A DNA stretch of 64,000 nt from Pseudomonas putida (GCF_001976065.1 NZ_MNAH01000001.1:595066-659065); one strand, 5' to 3'. Shown: positions 7,847-17,069, numbered from the stretch's first letter. The notes: a model not told the origin generated them from the letters alone. A program made the numbers and translations.

Positions 7847-9829
7847 TTGAGGCCTCAGTGGCCTGGGCATATCGTTTTGCCCAAGGATGGCATGCACTTC
7901 CTCCCCGTAATTCGAGAGAAGCGACCCTTGAGTGAAACAGCAGTCGGAGTACATGAAATCCCGCAATCCAAAACGTCAGGACTGGGCTTGCTCGTCGCTG
8001 CTGTCGGGGTGGTTTACGGCGACATTGGCACCAGCCCCCTCTACACGCTGAAAGAAGTATTTTCTGGCCACTACGGTGTTCAGGCCAACCACGACGGCGT
8101 GCTGGGTATTCTGTCGTTGGTCTTCTGGTCACTGATTTGGGTCGTTTCGATCAAATATGTACTGTTCATCCTGCGTGCCAACAACCAGGGTGAAGGCGGC
8201 ATCATGGCATTGACGGCTTTAGCCCGCCGCGCGGCCGCACCTTACCCGCACATGAGCAAGGTACTGGTACTGCTCGGCCTGTTTGGTGCGGCACTTTTTT
8301 ACGGGGACAGCATGATCACCCCGGCTATTTCGGTGCTCTCTGCGGTTGAAGGGCTACAGTTGGCGTTTGACGGAATCGAGCACTGGGTTGTGCCCTTGTC
8401 AGTGATCGTGCTGGTGGCGCTGTTCCTGATACAGAAGCACGGTACGGCTCGCATCGGCATCCTGTTTGGTCCGGTCATGGTGTTGTGGTTTGTCGTTTTG
8501 GGCGCGCTAGGGATCTACGGAATTTTGCAGCGCCCGGAAGTACTGCAAGCGCTCAATCCATACTGGGGGGCGCATTTTTTTATCGCTCATCCGGGAATCG
8601 GTGTGGCCATCCTTGGTGCAGTGGTACTCGCGCTGACGGGCGCCGAAGCACTGTATGCAGACATGGGTCACTTCGGTCGCAAACCCATTGCCCGCGCTTG
8701 GTTCATTTTGGTATTACCAGGACTTGTACTCAATTATTTTGGCCAAGGTGCCTTGATCCTGGAAAACCCTGAGGCGGTGCGCAATCCATTTTATTTGCTC
8801 GCGCCGGGCTGGGCACTGCTGCCGATGGTCGCGCTCTCCACACTGGCGACCATCATCGCTTCTCAAGCCGTGATCTCCGGCGCATTTTCCCTGACACACC
8901 AAGCCATCCAGCTTGGGTATGTCCCTCGCATGTTTATCCAGCATACCTCCAGCCAGGAGCAGGGACAGATTTACATCGGTACTGTTAACTGGGCGCTGAT
9001 GGTTGGTGTTGTGCTGCTGGTACTTGGTTTCGAGTCTTCCAGTGCTTTGGCCGCTGCTTATGGGGTTGCTGTAACGGGCACGATGCTGATCACCACCATC
9101 CTGTCCTCGGCCGTCGTCCTGCTGCTATGGAAAACCCCGCGCTGGTTGGCCGTTCCGATGCTGCTCGGTTTTCTGCTGGTAGACAGCCTGTACTTCGCGG
9201 CCAATGCTCCGAAGATCTTCCAGGGCGGTGCGTTCCCGGTGATTGCTGGTATTGGCCTGTTCATTTTGATGACCACCTGGAAACGGGGCCGCAAGATCAT
9301 TGTTGAACGGCTGGACGAAACCGCGCTGCCTCTACCACTGTTCATCGGTAGCATCCGCATGCAGCCTCCTCATCGGGTACAAGGTACAGCGGTATTTCTG
9401 ACAGCCAGGTCCGATGCCGTTCCGCATGCGCTGCTGCACAACCTGCTGCATAACCAGGTTTTGCATGAGCAAGTGGTATTGCTCACTGTGGTGTCTGAAG
9501 ATAGCCCTCGTGTGAGTGCTGATCGACGGTTTGAGGTTGAAGCGTACGGCGAAGGGTTCTTCCGGGTCAGTCTGCACTTTGGCTTTATCGAGGAGCCCGA
9601 TGTCCCCTTGGCGTTGAGTCTCTGTCACTTGGCCGAACTGGACTTCAGCCCGATGCGTACCACCTATTTCCTGAGCCGGGAAACGGTGATCCCGACCAAG
9701 CGCATCGGTATGGCCCGTTGGCGAGAAAGCCTTTTCGCCTTTTTGCTCAAGAACGCCAACAGCAACCTTAAGTACTTCAAGTTGCCGTTGAATCGAGTGA
9801 TAGAACTGGGCACACAGGTTGAGATGTAA
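7847..9829 (+). CDS. kup: Potassium uptake protein Kup
   Basis: A low-affinity K+/H+ symporter of the KUP/HAK/KT family. The hallmark [16 protein letters not shown] lies near residues 55-70. About twelve hydrophobic segments follow, including [10 protein letters not shown], then a C-terminal cytoplasmic domain ending EMGTQVEM-like (ELGTQVEM). The frame is open from ATG 7847, but the first residues look non-coding and Kup proteins in the genus are about 630 residues. TTG 7928 ([10 protein letters not shown]), with AGAGAAG before it, is the more likely start and gives 633 residues. It stands alone and is clearly intact. Confidence 0.95.
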   Translation: MRPQWPGHIVLPKDGMHFLPVIREKRPLSETAVGVHEIPQSKTSGLGLLVAAVGVVYGDIGTSPLYTLKEVFSGHYGVQANHDGVLGILSLVFWSLIWVVSIKYVLFILRANNQGEGGIMALTALARRAAAPYPHMSKVLVLLGLFGAALFYGDSMITPAISVLSAVEGLQLAFDGIEHWVVPLSVIVLVALFLIQKHGTARIGILFGPVMVLWFVVLGALGIYGILQRPEVLQALNPYWGAHFFIAHPGIGVAILGAVVLALTGAEALYADMGHFGRKPIARAWFILVLPGLVLNYFGQGALILENPEAVRNPFYLLAPGWALLPMVALSTLATIIASQAVISGAFSLTHQAIQLGYVPRMFIQHTSSQEQGQIYIGTVNWALMVGVVLLVLGFESSSALAAAYGVAVTGTMLITTILSSAVVLLLWKTPRWLAVPMLLGFLLVDSLYFAANAPKIFQGGAFPVIAGIGLFILMTTWKRGRKIIVERLDETALPLPLFIGSIRMQPPHRVQGTAVFLTARSDAVPHALLHNLLHNQVLHEQVVLLTVVSEDSPRVSADRRFEVEAYGEGFFRVSLHFGFIEEPDVPLALSLCHLAELDFSPMRTTYFLSRETVIPTKRIGMARWRESLFAFLLKNANSNLKYFKLPLNRVIELGTQVEM

Positions 9830-9933
9830 GGAGTAAGCAAGGTCGCACTGGCGGTCTTGTTTGTTCCCAGATCAAGCGGTGTGAAGACCACCTTGGTCAG
9901 CGTCTGATTCAGCAGTTGATCCCGGCCACCATG

Positions 9934-10000
9934 AATGTCTGCTCCTGGCCGATTGTTGCCCATCCCAAAGGGCGACAATCGACCCGGAGCGGCCGCTCAT
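9934..10000 (+). repeat. Dispersed intergenic repeat copy
   Basis: CTGGCCGATTGTTGCCCATC is followed by CCAAAGGGCGACAATCGACCC. It is identical over about 41 bases to the copy at 35144-35216. The stretch from the kup stop to 10164 holds nothing else I can support. Confidence 0.7.
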
Positions 10001-10164
10001 GAAATAAGGTTTGCCCCGCGCACACGTGTAAGGACGATGACTTTTCCTGACTCGTCATTTCACTCAGTAATTATGAGGGAGGTGCCATTTGCAAAAGCTG
10101 ATGCTGTCCAATGTTCGCTGTTTGCTGCGTCAAAGAGGCAGTGGAGCCTGCCTCTATGTGGCCG

Positions 10165-10977
10165 TCAGTTTTTGAGCGGGATGTACATTTCGGTCACGCT
10201 GTCCGGGTGCATGGGGCCTAGGAAACGCTCACCGCTGTATTCGAACTCCACCCCTTCGTCTGGCTCCATGCCGGCAGCAGGCAGCCATTCACTGTAAGCG
10301 GCGCGGAAGGTTTCCGGCAACGTAGTGACTGTGCCGTGATGCTCTACCTTTGCGTAATAGCGAGCGGGTATCTGCAATTCCACCATCCCTGGCACCAGTG
10401 GTGCATCGGCATTCACCGGCAAACCTGCGACATAACGCCATTGGCCGTCATCCAATGGCTGGCAGACACCGAAGGTTCCGACTGGATCCTGCAAACGATC
10501 GATTTCCTTCTCCCGTGGAAAGAAGCGTTCCCACATCTGGCCAATAGTGCCTTCGTCCTGTTGTTGCCAGCTCATCCCCATGATTCGCAGCGATGGATAA
10601 TAGATTCGCTCAGGTGTTTGCATCGCCGGCATGGAACGTTCTGGCTGAGCCAGGTAGCGAGTGAGTTGGTCGAGCACCTGCTGGTCGCGGGCGATGGCAC
10701 CTTTGAGCTTGCGGGCATGCGCTTCCAGGGACTCACGGTGGCTTACGACACTGTCCAGCCCGCCACTGTTCGCCAGTATGCGGATATCCTCCAGTGGCAT
10801 ACCGAGTTGCTTTAGCCAGACAATTCGGCCCAGGGTAATGATCTGTTCGGGCTGGTAATAACGATAGCCGTTGTCGCGCCCGGTCAGGGCCGGGGTGAAC
10901 AAGCCAATGCTGTCATAGTGGCGAAGCGTCTTGGTAGTAAGCCCGTGACAACGTGCCATTTGTCCGATGGTAAGCAT
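10165..10977 (-). CDS. MerR-family regulator with GyrI-like effector domain
   Basis: A 270-residue regulator. The N-terminal winged helix (MLTIGQMARCHGLTTKTLRHYD, abbreviated) and the dimerisation coiled coil (about 75-115) are followed by a GyrI/AraC-E small-molecule-binding domain (about 120-270, ending FLGPMHPDSVTEMYIPLKN). This is the BmrR/TipA-like layout in which drugs or amphiphiles bind the C-terminus and twist the promoter. There is no adjacent target gene: kup is convergent on the left and the right side is an IS66-remnant region, so its regulon is unclear. Confidence 0.9.
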   Translation of the reverse strand: MLTIGQMARCHGLTTKTLRHYDSIGLFTPALTGRDNGYRYYQPEQIITLGRIVWLKQLGMPLEDIRILANSGGLDSVVSHRESLEAHARKLKGAIARDQQVLDQLTRYLAQPERSMPAMQTPERIYYPSLRIMGMSWQQQDEGTIGQMWERFFPREKEIDRLQDPVGTFGVCQPLDDGQWRYVAGLPVNADAPLVPGMVELQIPARYYAKVEHHGTVTTLPETFRAAYSEWLPAAGMEPDEGVEFEYSGERFLGPMHPDSVTEMYIPLKN

Positions 10978-11113
10978 GGAAACTCCTGTTTCTACTGGTG
11001 AAAACGTAGCTTATTCCTTGCCCTAGGGGAAAGCTCAAGCCCCCCCAATTCTGCCGGTCGTCACTACGGCGTGTCTGGTCAAGGTATGCATCAGGGCGTC
11101 ACGCCTTGCGTGA

Positions 11114-11208
11114 TTAAACCGGTTGCCACCTATGCGGCAGCAACTGCTCAATTTCACTCGCCCGCTGCGTCGGCAGGTGCGTGAGGACACCCTTTGTTAT
11201 GTGCATAT
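11114..11208 (-). pseudogene. IS66-family transposase C-terminal remnant (left copy)
   Basis: Read on the minus strand, the last codons give GVLTHLPTQRASEIEQLLP then HRWQPV and TAA at 11114-11116. This matches the typical IS66 TnpC C-terminus (DVLTRLPTQ...IDELLPHRW). The rest of the element is missing. A second, independent remnant of the same end lies at 13515 in the same orientation, on the other side of the toxin gene. Confidence 0.7.
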
Positions 11209-11380
11209 CGAACAAATCATCTATGCGCATTTTACTTACACCGCTTTATAAGAGCAGCCGACATTACGCTCACCAGCGGATCACGATCATCCGCCCAATT
11301 CCCCCCTTTCGAGGAAATTCAAAAGAAACGTGCGCATCAGAACAGCCTTGAACCCCTGCCGCACAGGGTTGCGAGCAATT

Positions 11381-11475
11381 GAGCATTAAGTAAATACCAA
11401 CAATGTCTGTTTGACATTAGTGCCCTTTGTAACGGCGATGAAAAAAATAGCCCCCGTTTGAAAATGTTTTCGAGC
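11381..11475 (+). promoter_or_regulatory. Toxin upstream region, duplicated at 40945
   Basis: About 95 bases (CATTAAGTAAATACCAACAA through GTTTGAAAATGTTTTCGA) lie 90 bases before the toxin start and recur with roughly 88% identity at 40945-41037. The conservation of non-coding DNA between an intact and a collapsed copy suggests promoter or mobility function. No clear -10/-35 pair was picked. Confidence 0.5.
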
Positions 11476-11567
11476 ATTCGCGGTCATAAATGGGCAACCT
11501 GCCAGTATCCGGCCGAGCTTTCACCAAGTGTGGCAGCCCCGCCTCCTCTCAAGGACTTCACGAGTAA

Positions 11568-13034
11568 ATGGATCTTTTAACCAACCTGCCCAGCTGGGAC
11601 GACATCGAACGAAATTTCGACCAGAAATTCAATGCGTTGAATGAGGGCATTGATGACGGCTTCCAAAGCGCCCACGACGGCTGGAACGGCTTTACCCGCC
11701 GCGTCAGCAACGGCGCCACTCAAGCCTACGGGTACGTGGGCGGGCATCGGATCGATAACGTCCGCCACGCGATGGCCCTATCTGTCCCCATCATGCAGAT
11801 GAACATCAGCCGCAAATGGGCGTCGATCAATATCAACGAAATTCTGCCGGTGTTGCTCAAACTGTTGCAGGAAGTTGTGATGATCGTGGGCGGTAGCGTG
11901 ACGATCGGCGCCGCTCTGGGTGGAGCGGTCGGCTCCCTTGGCTTTGGTGCTGGCGCCGTGCCTGGCGCAGCAATCGGCGCCGGTGTCGGATTGCAGGTCG
12001 GTAACTTGATCATGGCAGCGCTGGGGTTGTACGCCATCACCGGTTATTTCTCGGCGGGAATAGGGCCCTGCCTATCAACGATATTTGAAGGTCTTTGTAC
12101 CGCGTGGCAAGCGGAAGACGGCTTGAAAAATCCAGGCCTCGACCCGGCTGGCGGTTCAGCGGCGATGATCCAGGAACGCAAAGAACGCGCAGCCAGACAG
12201 TTGGCCCAAGGGCAAGAGCAATTGGTGTTGCTGCTACTGACGGCAATTGTCACCTATCTCACCCGAGGGCAGATGAAAGCGGGTGTGGTCAACAGCGTGG
12301 AAAGTATTGCGACGAGAAGTGCCAAGCTTCGATCAGAGATATCCAATAAGCCGTTCGCTGTATGGCTCACGAAAAACGAAAAACTACTTTTGGAGCATCC
12401 GGAGCTACAGATTAGGGGGGTCACTTCAGTTGAGAAGCTGGCGCGGGAAAATCAGATGCGCGAGTTTTACGCGAAGCAAGATACTGAATTCGTTTCAGCC
12501 GAAAACAAACGAAAGTCGGTAAAGACATTTGAGCCAAGGGGCTTAAGTAACCAGGAAATCCATAATTATCTCCAGAGTGCGGACGGGCAAAAATACATCG
12601 CTAAACTCGCATTGGCAGACCCTAAGGCATCATCTGCAAGTCTCTTAGAGAGAGCTTTTGGCCAAGTGGCATCAGGAAGTACTGTACCCGTTACCACTAG
12701 CATAAGAACGCCGCTTGTGAAGATCGTACCTGTGGGTGAAAAAGGCATTTCCGACTACTCACCATTTTTCACTACAATGGAAGAATTGCAGGCGGCAGCT
12801 AAGTCCGATAAAACTCTAGCGGATTCACTCGGTTTGCCGGTCATCAGTGAAAATGCCAGATATTCTATTTTTGAAATTAAGCCACTTGAGCCTACTGAAG
12901 TTTTCGTTAGCAAGGTCGCGCCAACGGTAGAATTTGGGGGTAGAATCACGAGAACGGGAGAGGCGGTACAATATCTGGTGCCTAATCGGCAAGAGTGGTC
13001 TGCAGCAAAACTCATTGGCGAAATTGACAATTAG
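11568..13034 (+). CDS. Polymorphic toxin, probable type VI secretion effector
   Basis: A 488-residue protein. The N-terminal half (1-230) starts LPSWDDIERNFDQKF and contains a glycine-zipper membrane-like region (about 107-160) and a second hydrophobic run (219-231). This resembles the DUF6861-type trafficking region seen in Pseudomonas T6SS effectors. The second half is a variable toxin region ending YLVPNRQEWSAAKLIGEIDN, which I cannot name. The ending (aromatic-Tyr, 'GG..TR.G.A.QYLVP') has a faint likeness to NAD-targeting toxin tails; this is speculation. The second half is visibly more A+T-rich than the first, as expected for a swapped toxin module. A small gene 8 bases downstream is the probable immunity gene. 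No VgrG, PAAR or Hcp gene is nearby. Confidence 0.7.
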   Translation: MDLLTNLPSWDDIERNFDQKFNALNEGIDDGFQSAHDGWNGFTRRVSNGATQAYGYVGGHRIDNVRHAMALSVPIMQMNISRKWASININEILPVLLKLLQEVVMIVGGSVTIGAALGGAVGSLGFGAGAVPGAAIGAGVGLQVGNLIMAALGLYAITGYFSAGIGPCLSTIFEGLCTAWQAEDGLKNPGLDPAGGSAAMIQERKERAARQLAQGQEQLVLLLLTAIVTYLTRGQMKAGVVNSVESIATRSAKLRSEISNKPFAVWLTKNEKLLLEHPELQIRGVTSVEKLARENQMREFYAKQDTEFVSAENKRKSVKTFEPRGLSNQEIHNYLQSADGQKYIAKLALADPKASSASLLERAFGQVASGSTVPVTTSIRTPLVKIVPVGEKGISDYSPFFTTMEELQAAAKSDKTLADSLGLPVISENARYSIFEIKPLEPTEVFVSKVAPTVEFGGRITRTGEAVQYLVPNRQEWSAAKLIGEIDN

Positions 13035-13042
13035 GAATTAGC

Positions 13043-13357
13043 ATGGACATTCTAGCGTTAAAACAGACCGCAATCGAATTGCGAAAACAACTCGAATTGT
13101 ATAAAGAAAAAGAACCGGCAGCACTGGCTTTGTACGGGCAAATGGAGCATTTGATATCCGCAGCTGAGCGTGGTGAGATCAATACCCAAGTTGAAGCAAG
13201 GGATATACCAGGCCATCGCATCATGGATGAATCAAACCTTCGGAAATATCGGGAGCTTTCGGATGCTTACAGCAATTTTTATGTTGAGCTTATCGAGGGG
13301 CGTGGCTCGGACACGCTTAAAATGATAGAAGAAATCATGAAAAAAGTCAGGCCGTAA
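13043..13357 (+). CDS. Probable immunity protein of the adjacent toxin
   Basis: A 104-residue, mostly helical, charged protein (ELRKQLELYKEKEPAALALY at the start) without signal peptide. It begins 8 bases after the toxin stop with ribosome site TAGGAATTAG. It shares the toxin half's low G+C. I recognise no family. The immunity role is inferred only from position, size and spacing; a chaperone is the main alternative. A cytoplasmic immunity protein would imply a toxin acting in the cytoplasm. Confidence 0.6.
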   Translation: MDILALKQTAIELRKQLELYKEKEPAALALYGQMEHLISAAERGEINTQVEARDIPGHRIMDESNLRKYRELSDAYSNFYVELIEGRGSDTLKMIEEIMKKVRP

Positions 13358-13423
13358 AATAGCTATCTCTGGGTTAAACTTGCACTGATATTCACCAAAA
13401 AACCGGAATTAATCGGCGATATG

Positions 13424-13534
13424 ACAACTGCTCTTACTGTTGAGTGGTCAGCGGTAAAGCTAATGGGTAACCTTCCGGGCACCCGTAAGCGGCTGGCGAA
13501 CCCACCTCGCCTGATTACGCTGGTTGCCACTTAA
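13424..13534 (+). pseudogene. Orphan toxin C-terminal tip
   Basis: The frame TVEWSAVKLMGNLPGTRK, ending at TAA 13532-13534, matches the intact toxin's last residues (QEWSAAKLIGEI) and is nearly identical to the tip of the collapsed copy at 41148-41223. It has no start and runs straight into the IS66 remnant. It probably marks an earlier, replaced toxin module. Confidence 0.55.
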
Positions 13535-13607
13535 GCGGCAGCAACTCGTCAATCTGACTCATCTTCTGCGTCGGCAGCCGCGCCAGTACGAGCCACAGCC
13601 GACGCTC
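13515..13607 (-). pseudogene. IS66-family transposase C-terminal remnant (right copy)
   Basis: The minus-strand frame reads RRLWLVLARLPTQKMSQ, then IDELLPLKWQPA and stop at 13515-13517. It is the C-terminal end of an IS66 TnpC, with a stop codon just before the recognisable part. It has the same orientation as the remnant at 11114 but a different sequence, so it comes from another element. Confidence 0.7.
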
Positions 13608-13618
13608 TCACGCTGCGA

Positions 13619-13828
13619 CTGCACGCCATTTGTGCGGCCATTGAAGAGGTGACTAAGTGGCTCTCTGAGAATGGAGTGGGGAGTACCGCCGCTAACGCAA
13701 TTGCGGCCATGGAAACACTGGACACGAATGCTCAAGGCATCACGGACGCCATCATGCGACTAGCGGCATCAATCAATCGGTCGCACCAACCAAGGCATCG
13801 GGGCGTATTGCGCAGATCGGCTTTTTGA
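13619..13828 (+). pseudogene. Fragment of a small hypothetical protein
   Basis: An open frame without a start reads LHAICAAIEEVTKWLSENGV, then AMETLDTNAQGITDAIMRLA. This is clearly protein-like helical sequence up to about 13770, after which the frame enters the dehydrogenase remnant out of frame. I do not recognise the family. Confidence 0.4.
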
Positions 13829-14055
13829 CAGGGCAAACCGTTGAACTCAATCTGATACCACTCATATTCCGCCAGACGACCATTCGCGGTATCGCCGTGG
13901 CGCCGCGCTCATCATTTGATCGGATGAACGCGTTCCTCAACGAACACAAGATCCGTCCCGTTATTGATCAGGTATATCCGTTCGAGAAAGCACGAGAAGC
14001 TTACGAGCATCTCGCGAGGGGAGCATTTGGAAAGGTTGTGATCAAAATCGCCTAA
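13795..14055 (+). pseudogene. Zinc-type alcohol dehydrogenase/quinone reductase, C-terminal remnant
   Basis: About 86 codons reading SGRIAQIGFLTGQTVELNL ... FEKAREAYEHLARGAFGKVV and stop at 14053-14055. This is the last quarter of an MDR-superfamily oxidoreductase (end of the Rossmann domain and the C-terminal 'AYEHL..G...GKVVI' motif). The catalytic domain is gone. It ends at an intact terminator. Confidence 0.75.
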
Positions 14056-14062
14056 TAACGTT

Positions 14063-14085
14063 AAGGCGCCATTTGGGGCCTTTTT
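14063..14085 (+). terminator. Intrinsic terminator of the dehydrogenase remnant
   Basis: AAGGCGCC / GGGGCCTT stem with one mismatch and a 4-base loop, followed by a run of T (14081-14085), 8 bases after the stop. Confidence 0.65.
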
Positions 14086-14142
14086 CGCTTAGCGCAGCAG
14101 GTTCAACTCCGGAGTCTGAGCCAATCGAGACTCAGACCCAAA

Positions 14143-14268
14143 CGTCCGCTATTGGCCGATTTCTGCCTGTCACGACCGGCTGAAACCGATCCAAAGCTGA
14201 CCTTCAGGAAAGCCTTTTTTTGGCCGACTGCTGCCTGTCGCAATTGGCTAGTTTCGAGCAGCGGCCGA
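14143..14268 (+). repeat. Two tandem copies of the dispersed intergenic repeat
   Basis: The first copy (14143-14204) reads TTGGCCGATTTCTGCCTGTC then ACGACCGGCTGAAACCGATC and is identical over about 44 bases to the copy at 61329. The second (14220-14268, GGCCGACTGCTGCCTGTCGC) is diverged. No gene lies between the terminator at 14063 and the AraC gene end at 14350. Confidence 0.75.
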
Positions 14269-14349
14269 TTGGTCTTGTGAATTCTGAAGCCATTGCTTTC
14301 TGGCGCACGCTAGCTGGTGCTTTATATGGGCTGTTCGTTGCGACAGCCT

Positions 14350-15384
14350 CTAACTGAATAACCCAAGAGACGACTTTCTTGGGGGGATCGGGGAGGGCTG
14401 GGTTCTCCAGGATGATGGACTGCAGTCGAACAGCCGGCTGAACCATCGGGAGAAGGCGCTCAGTTCGGAAAAACCGAGAACGCCGGCAATTTCGCTCAAA
14501 GGATGGTGAGGGTTTGCCAGGTAACGTGATGCAAGTTCCTTGCGGACTTGATCCAGCAGCGAGGAAAACGTCTCACCCTCTCGCGTCAGCTGTCGATGCA
14601 ACGTCCGTCTGTCGCGTCCCAAGTGCGCGGCGACCTGTTCCACCGAGCAGCGCCCAGTCGGCAGCAGCATCCAGATCATTTGATGCACCTGCTCCAGCAA
14701 TGCTGTTCGGGAATCTTCGCGAATGCTGTTCAGGTACTGTTGTACGTAGCGGGCCATTTCCGGATCGGCACTGGGCAGGGCGCGGTCGAGATCGCTGGTG
14801 CGGCAGACGATGCCGTCCATCAAGCAGTTGAACTGTACCGTTGTACCGAACAAACGCTGATGCCGGCTATCGTCCAGCGCGTTGCAGTGACGGAAACAGA
14901 TCGCGGATGGATGCCAATGGTTGCCGAGCAAAGTCTTGAGCATTCGGTGGGTCACCGCTACCGCCAGCTCTACTGATTGGCGTACAAACAAGTGGTTGAC
15001 CGACACCAGTTCCAGCCGTAGCACCGCCACACCGCCGCTTTCCTCGATGTCCAGCACCAGCCCCTGATTGTGCAGATGGAGGAATTGCTGGAGCGCCTTC
15101 AAGGCTGAGCGCAGGGTTGGTTCGCGCCATAACAACGCCAGGGGGCCGAGGTTGGAGGGTTTGCGACTTTCCGCCATGCGCAGGCCAAAATCTTCCACGC
15201 CCGCCTCTCGCGCCGAGCTGTCGAGCAACTGTGCTACGGCTTCGATGGAAATTTTCAGGTCCGGTTGCAGCAAGCAGCGTGGGTCAAGTCCGACAAGACG
15301 CAACTGCTGCATGGGATCGACGTTCAACGAGCGGGCAATTTCCGCGTAGTTGGTGAGGCTGGCACTGCGAACAAGACCTTTCAT
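14350..15384 (-). CDS. AraC-family transcriptional regulator (arabinose-binding-like N-terminus)
   Basis: A 344-residue regulator. The N-terminal part (starting MKGLVRSASLTNYAEIARSL) is the long domain typical of OruR/ArgR-like AraC proteins. The C-terminal double helix-turn-helix contains VEQVAAHLGRDRRTLHRQL and LSEIAGVLGFSELSAFSRWF. The frame is open to 15486, but ATG 15384 matches the family start and its paralogue at 21990, which begins MDAFVRAATLKNYTEVAQSL. It is divergent from the CMD-like gene at 15507 and probably controls it. The intergenic near-palindrome at 15431-15457 could be its site. Confidence 0.9.
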   Translation of the reverse strand: MKGLVRSASLTNYAEIARSLNVDPMQQLRLVGLDPRCLLQPDLKISIEAVAQLLDSSAREAGVEDFGLRMAESRKPSNLGPLALLWREPTLRSALKALQQFLHLHNQGLVLDIEESGGVAVLRLELVSVNHLFVRQSVELAVAVTHRMLKTLLGNHWHPSAICFRHCNALDDSRHQRLFGTTVQFNCLMDGIVCRTSDLDRALPSADPEMARYVQQYLNSIREDSRTALLEQVHQMIWMLLPTGRCSVEQVAAHLGRDRRTLHRQLTREGETFSSLLDQVRKELASRYLANPHHPLSEIAGVLGFSELSAFSRWFSRLFDCSPSSWRTQPSPIPPRKSSLGLFS

Positions 15385-15430
15385 TGAGCGATTACCCATA
15401 CGTTGCACGTGTCCCGAGATGTCACGCCGC

Positions 15431-15457
15431 TGCCCCCTGGAGTCAAGCCAGAGGGCA
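15431..15457. promoter_or_regulatory. Near-palindrome in a divergent promoter region
   Basis: TGCCCCCTGG and CCAGAGGGCA form an inverted repeat with one mismatch and a 7-base spacer, between the AraC gene and the divergent CMD-like gene. It could be an operator. It does not match the direct repeats at 17070 and 21875. Confidence 0.35.
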
Positions 15458-15506
15458 CCGGCAGCGTTAGAGTTGAAAGCAACCACTCAACCTTGAGGAA
15501 CTGCAA

Positions 15507-15908
15507 ATGAATGAAGAACAGACCAACCCTGGCACCCCAACCTGCGATGCCATGCGTGACGCCGGCAGCTGGAATCCCGCCTGGGACCCGCTGGCCGAGC
15601 TGGACGCGCAATGGGTGGAAAAGTTTTTCGGCATGGCCACGCACCCGATACGCAAGGGGATTCTGGACCCCAAGACCTTCGAACTGATCGCCATCGCCGT
15701 CGATGCTTCCTGCACTCATCTGTATGCGCCCGGTGTGCGTCGGCACATTCGCAAGGCGCTGGAACTGGGCGTCACCGTCGAGGAAATCCTGGCGGTGCTG
15801 CAGCTCACCTCGATTCTGGGCATCCACAGCATGGCGCTCGGCGCCCCGATCCTCATTGAGGAAGCCAAAAAACTGGCCGACGAGGGGCCGGTCGCAGGCA
15901 CCTTTTGA
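15507..15908 (+). CDS. Carboxymuconolactone decarboxylase (CMD)-family protein
   Basis: A 133-residue all-helical protein. The core motif DASCTHLYAPGVRRHIRKAL carries one cysteine and the downstream histidine of AhpD/CMD proteins, but not the CxxC pair of AhpD peroxidases. A role closer to gamma-carboxymuconolactone decarboxylase is possible, or a structural role. The ribosome site is GAGGAACTGCAA before ATG 15507. It is divergent from an AraC regulator and convergent with the YeiH-type gene. Its place beside a carboxylate-catabolism operon suggests a pathway enzyme, but the substrate is unknown. Confidence 0.8.
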   Translation: MNEEQTNPGTPTCDAMRDAGSWNPAWDPLAELDAQWVEKFFGMATHPIRKGILDPKTFELIAIAVDASCTHLYAPGVRRHIRKALELGVTVEEILAVLQLTSILGIHSMALGAPILIEEAKKLADEGPVAGTF

Positions 15909-15934
15909 AATCATCACGTCACCTCTTGCTCTGA

Positions 15935-15959
15935 TGCGAAGGCCGGGGCGGCCTTCGCA
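15935..15959. terminator. Hairpin between convergent genes
   Basis: Perfect 10-bp stem TGCGAAGGCC / GGCCTTCGCA with loop GGGGC, midway between the CMD-like gene (+) and the YeiH-type gene (-). It has no long T-tract but the position fits a bidirectional terminator. Confidence 0.6.
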
Positions 15960-15969
15960 AACCCGCGCT

Positions 15970-16980
15970 TTACAGCCCCCAGTGCAGCAATAGAAGAACC
16001 AAACCCACGAGAAACACGGTTTCGCCGACCATCAACAGGATCGGTTTGATGCCGATTGAGGCGAGTTCCTTCAGTTGGGTTTTCATCCCCAGGGCACTGA
16101 TGGAAATCACCAGGCACCAACGCGACAACTCATTGACGAATCCCTGCACCGCCGGTGCTATCCAACCGGTGCTGTTGATACACGCCAGGACCAGGAAGCC
16201 GACAGCGAACATGGGCAGCAGCGGAGGGCGCTTTCCCGTTGGGTCCGCACCCTGAGCACGAGTGATCAGCGTTGCGCAAAGAATCACCGGCAGCAGCATC
16301 GCCACCCGCATCAGCTTGACCACGGTGGCGGTGTCACCGGTCTCGGTAGACATGCTGTAACCGGCGCCGACGACTTGCGCCACGTCATGGATGGTCGCAC
16401 CGAGGAACACCCCGGCCACCTGCGGCGACAAGGCAAACCACTCGGCGATCATCGGGTAGAGAATCATCGCTAGCGTGGACAGCGCCGACACGCCGATCAC
16501 GGTAAACAGCGTGGCGCGTTCCTTCTGCGGGTGATTGGGCAGCGCGGCAGCCAGGGCCAGTGCCGCCGAGGCGCCGCAGATTGCCGTGGCACCGCCGGTG
16601 AGCATGCCGAAGAGGCGATTGAAGCCCAAAAGCTTGGCCGCCAGAACAGAAAAGGCAATGGTCACCACCACAACAATCACCACCAAGGCCACAGGCCTCC
16701 AGCCCAGGGTCGCAATCTGATCCAGGGTGATGCGCATCCCCAACAGGGCTACACCCAGGCGCAGGACAGTGCGCGCGGTGAACTCGATACCGGCCTTGCA
16801 CTTGCCTTCGCCGGCGAGAAAATTCAGCGCAATACCGAGCAGCAACGCGAACAACATAACCGGCGCACCATAGTGCTCGGAAAGGAAGGCCGCCGCGGTG
16901 GCAACGATCACGCTGACGAAAAATCCCGGTGCCAGTTCGAGGACGCGAGAGTGAATATTGACGAGAGCAATTGAGCTCAT
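15970..16980 (-). CDS. YeiH-type membrane transporter (putative anion/sulfonate exporter)
   Basis: A 336-residue inner-membrane protein of the UPF0324/YeiH family (Cons_hypoth698). Family motifs are TARTVLRLGVALLGMRIT, GGATAICGASAALALAAAL and GATIHDVAQVVGAGY, with about ten hydrophobic segments. Family members are proposed to export sulfate or similar anions; the substrate here is unknown. A direct-repeat operator lies 90-123 bases upstream of the start (17070-17103) and has a twin before the keto-acid cleavage gene, so it is probably co-regulated with that operon while having its own promoter. Confidence 0.85.
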   Translation of the reverse strand: MSSIALVNIHSRVLELAPGFFVSVIVATAAAFLSEHYGAPVMLFALLLGIALNFLAGEGKCKAGIEFTARTVLRLGVALLGMRITLDQIATLGWRPVALVVIVVVVTIAFSVLAAKLLGFNRLFGMLTGGATAICGASAALALAAALPNHPQKERATLFTVIGVSALSTLAMILYPMIAEWFALSPQVAGVFLGATIHDVAQVVGAGYSMSTETGDTATVVKLMRVAMLLPVILCATLITRAQGADPTGKRPPLLPMFAVGFLVLACINSTGWIAPAVQGFVNELSRWCLVISISALGMKTQLKELASIGIKPILLMVGETVFLVGLVLLLLHWGL

Positions 16981-17069
16981 GAAGTGAAGTCCTCGCAGGC
17001 GGAACCATGGGGATGTGGCATCGGTGTGGCAGTTGATTCACTCTAGAGCGATGGTGGTTTGAGCACTTC

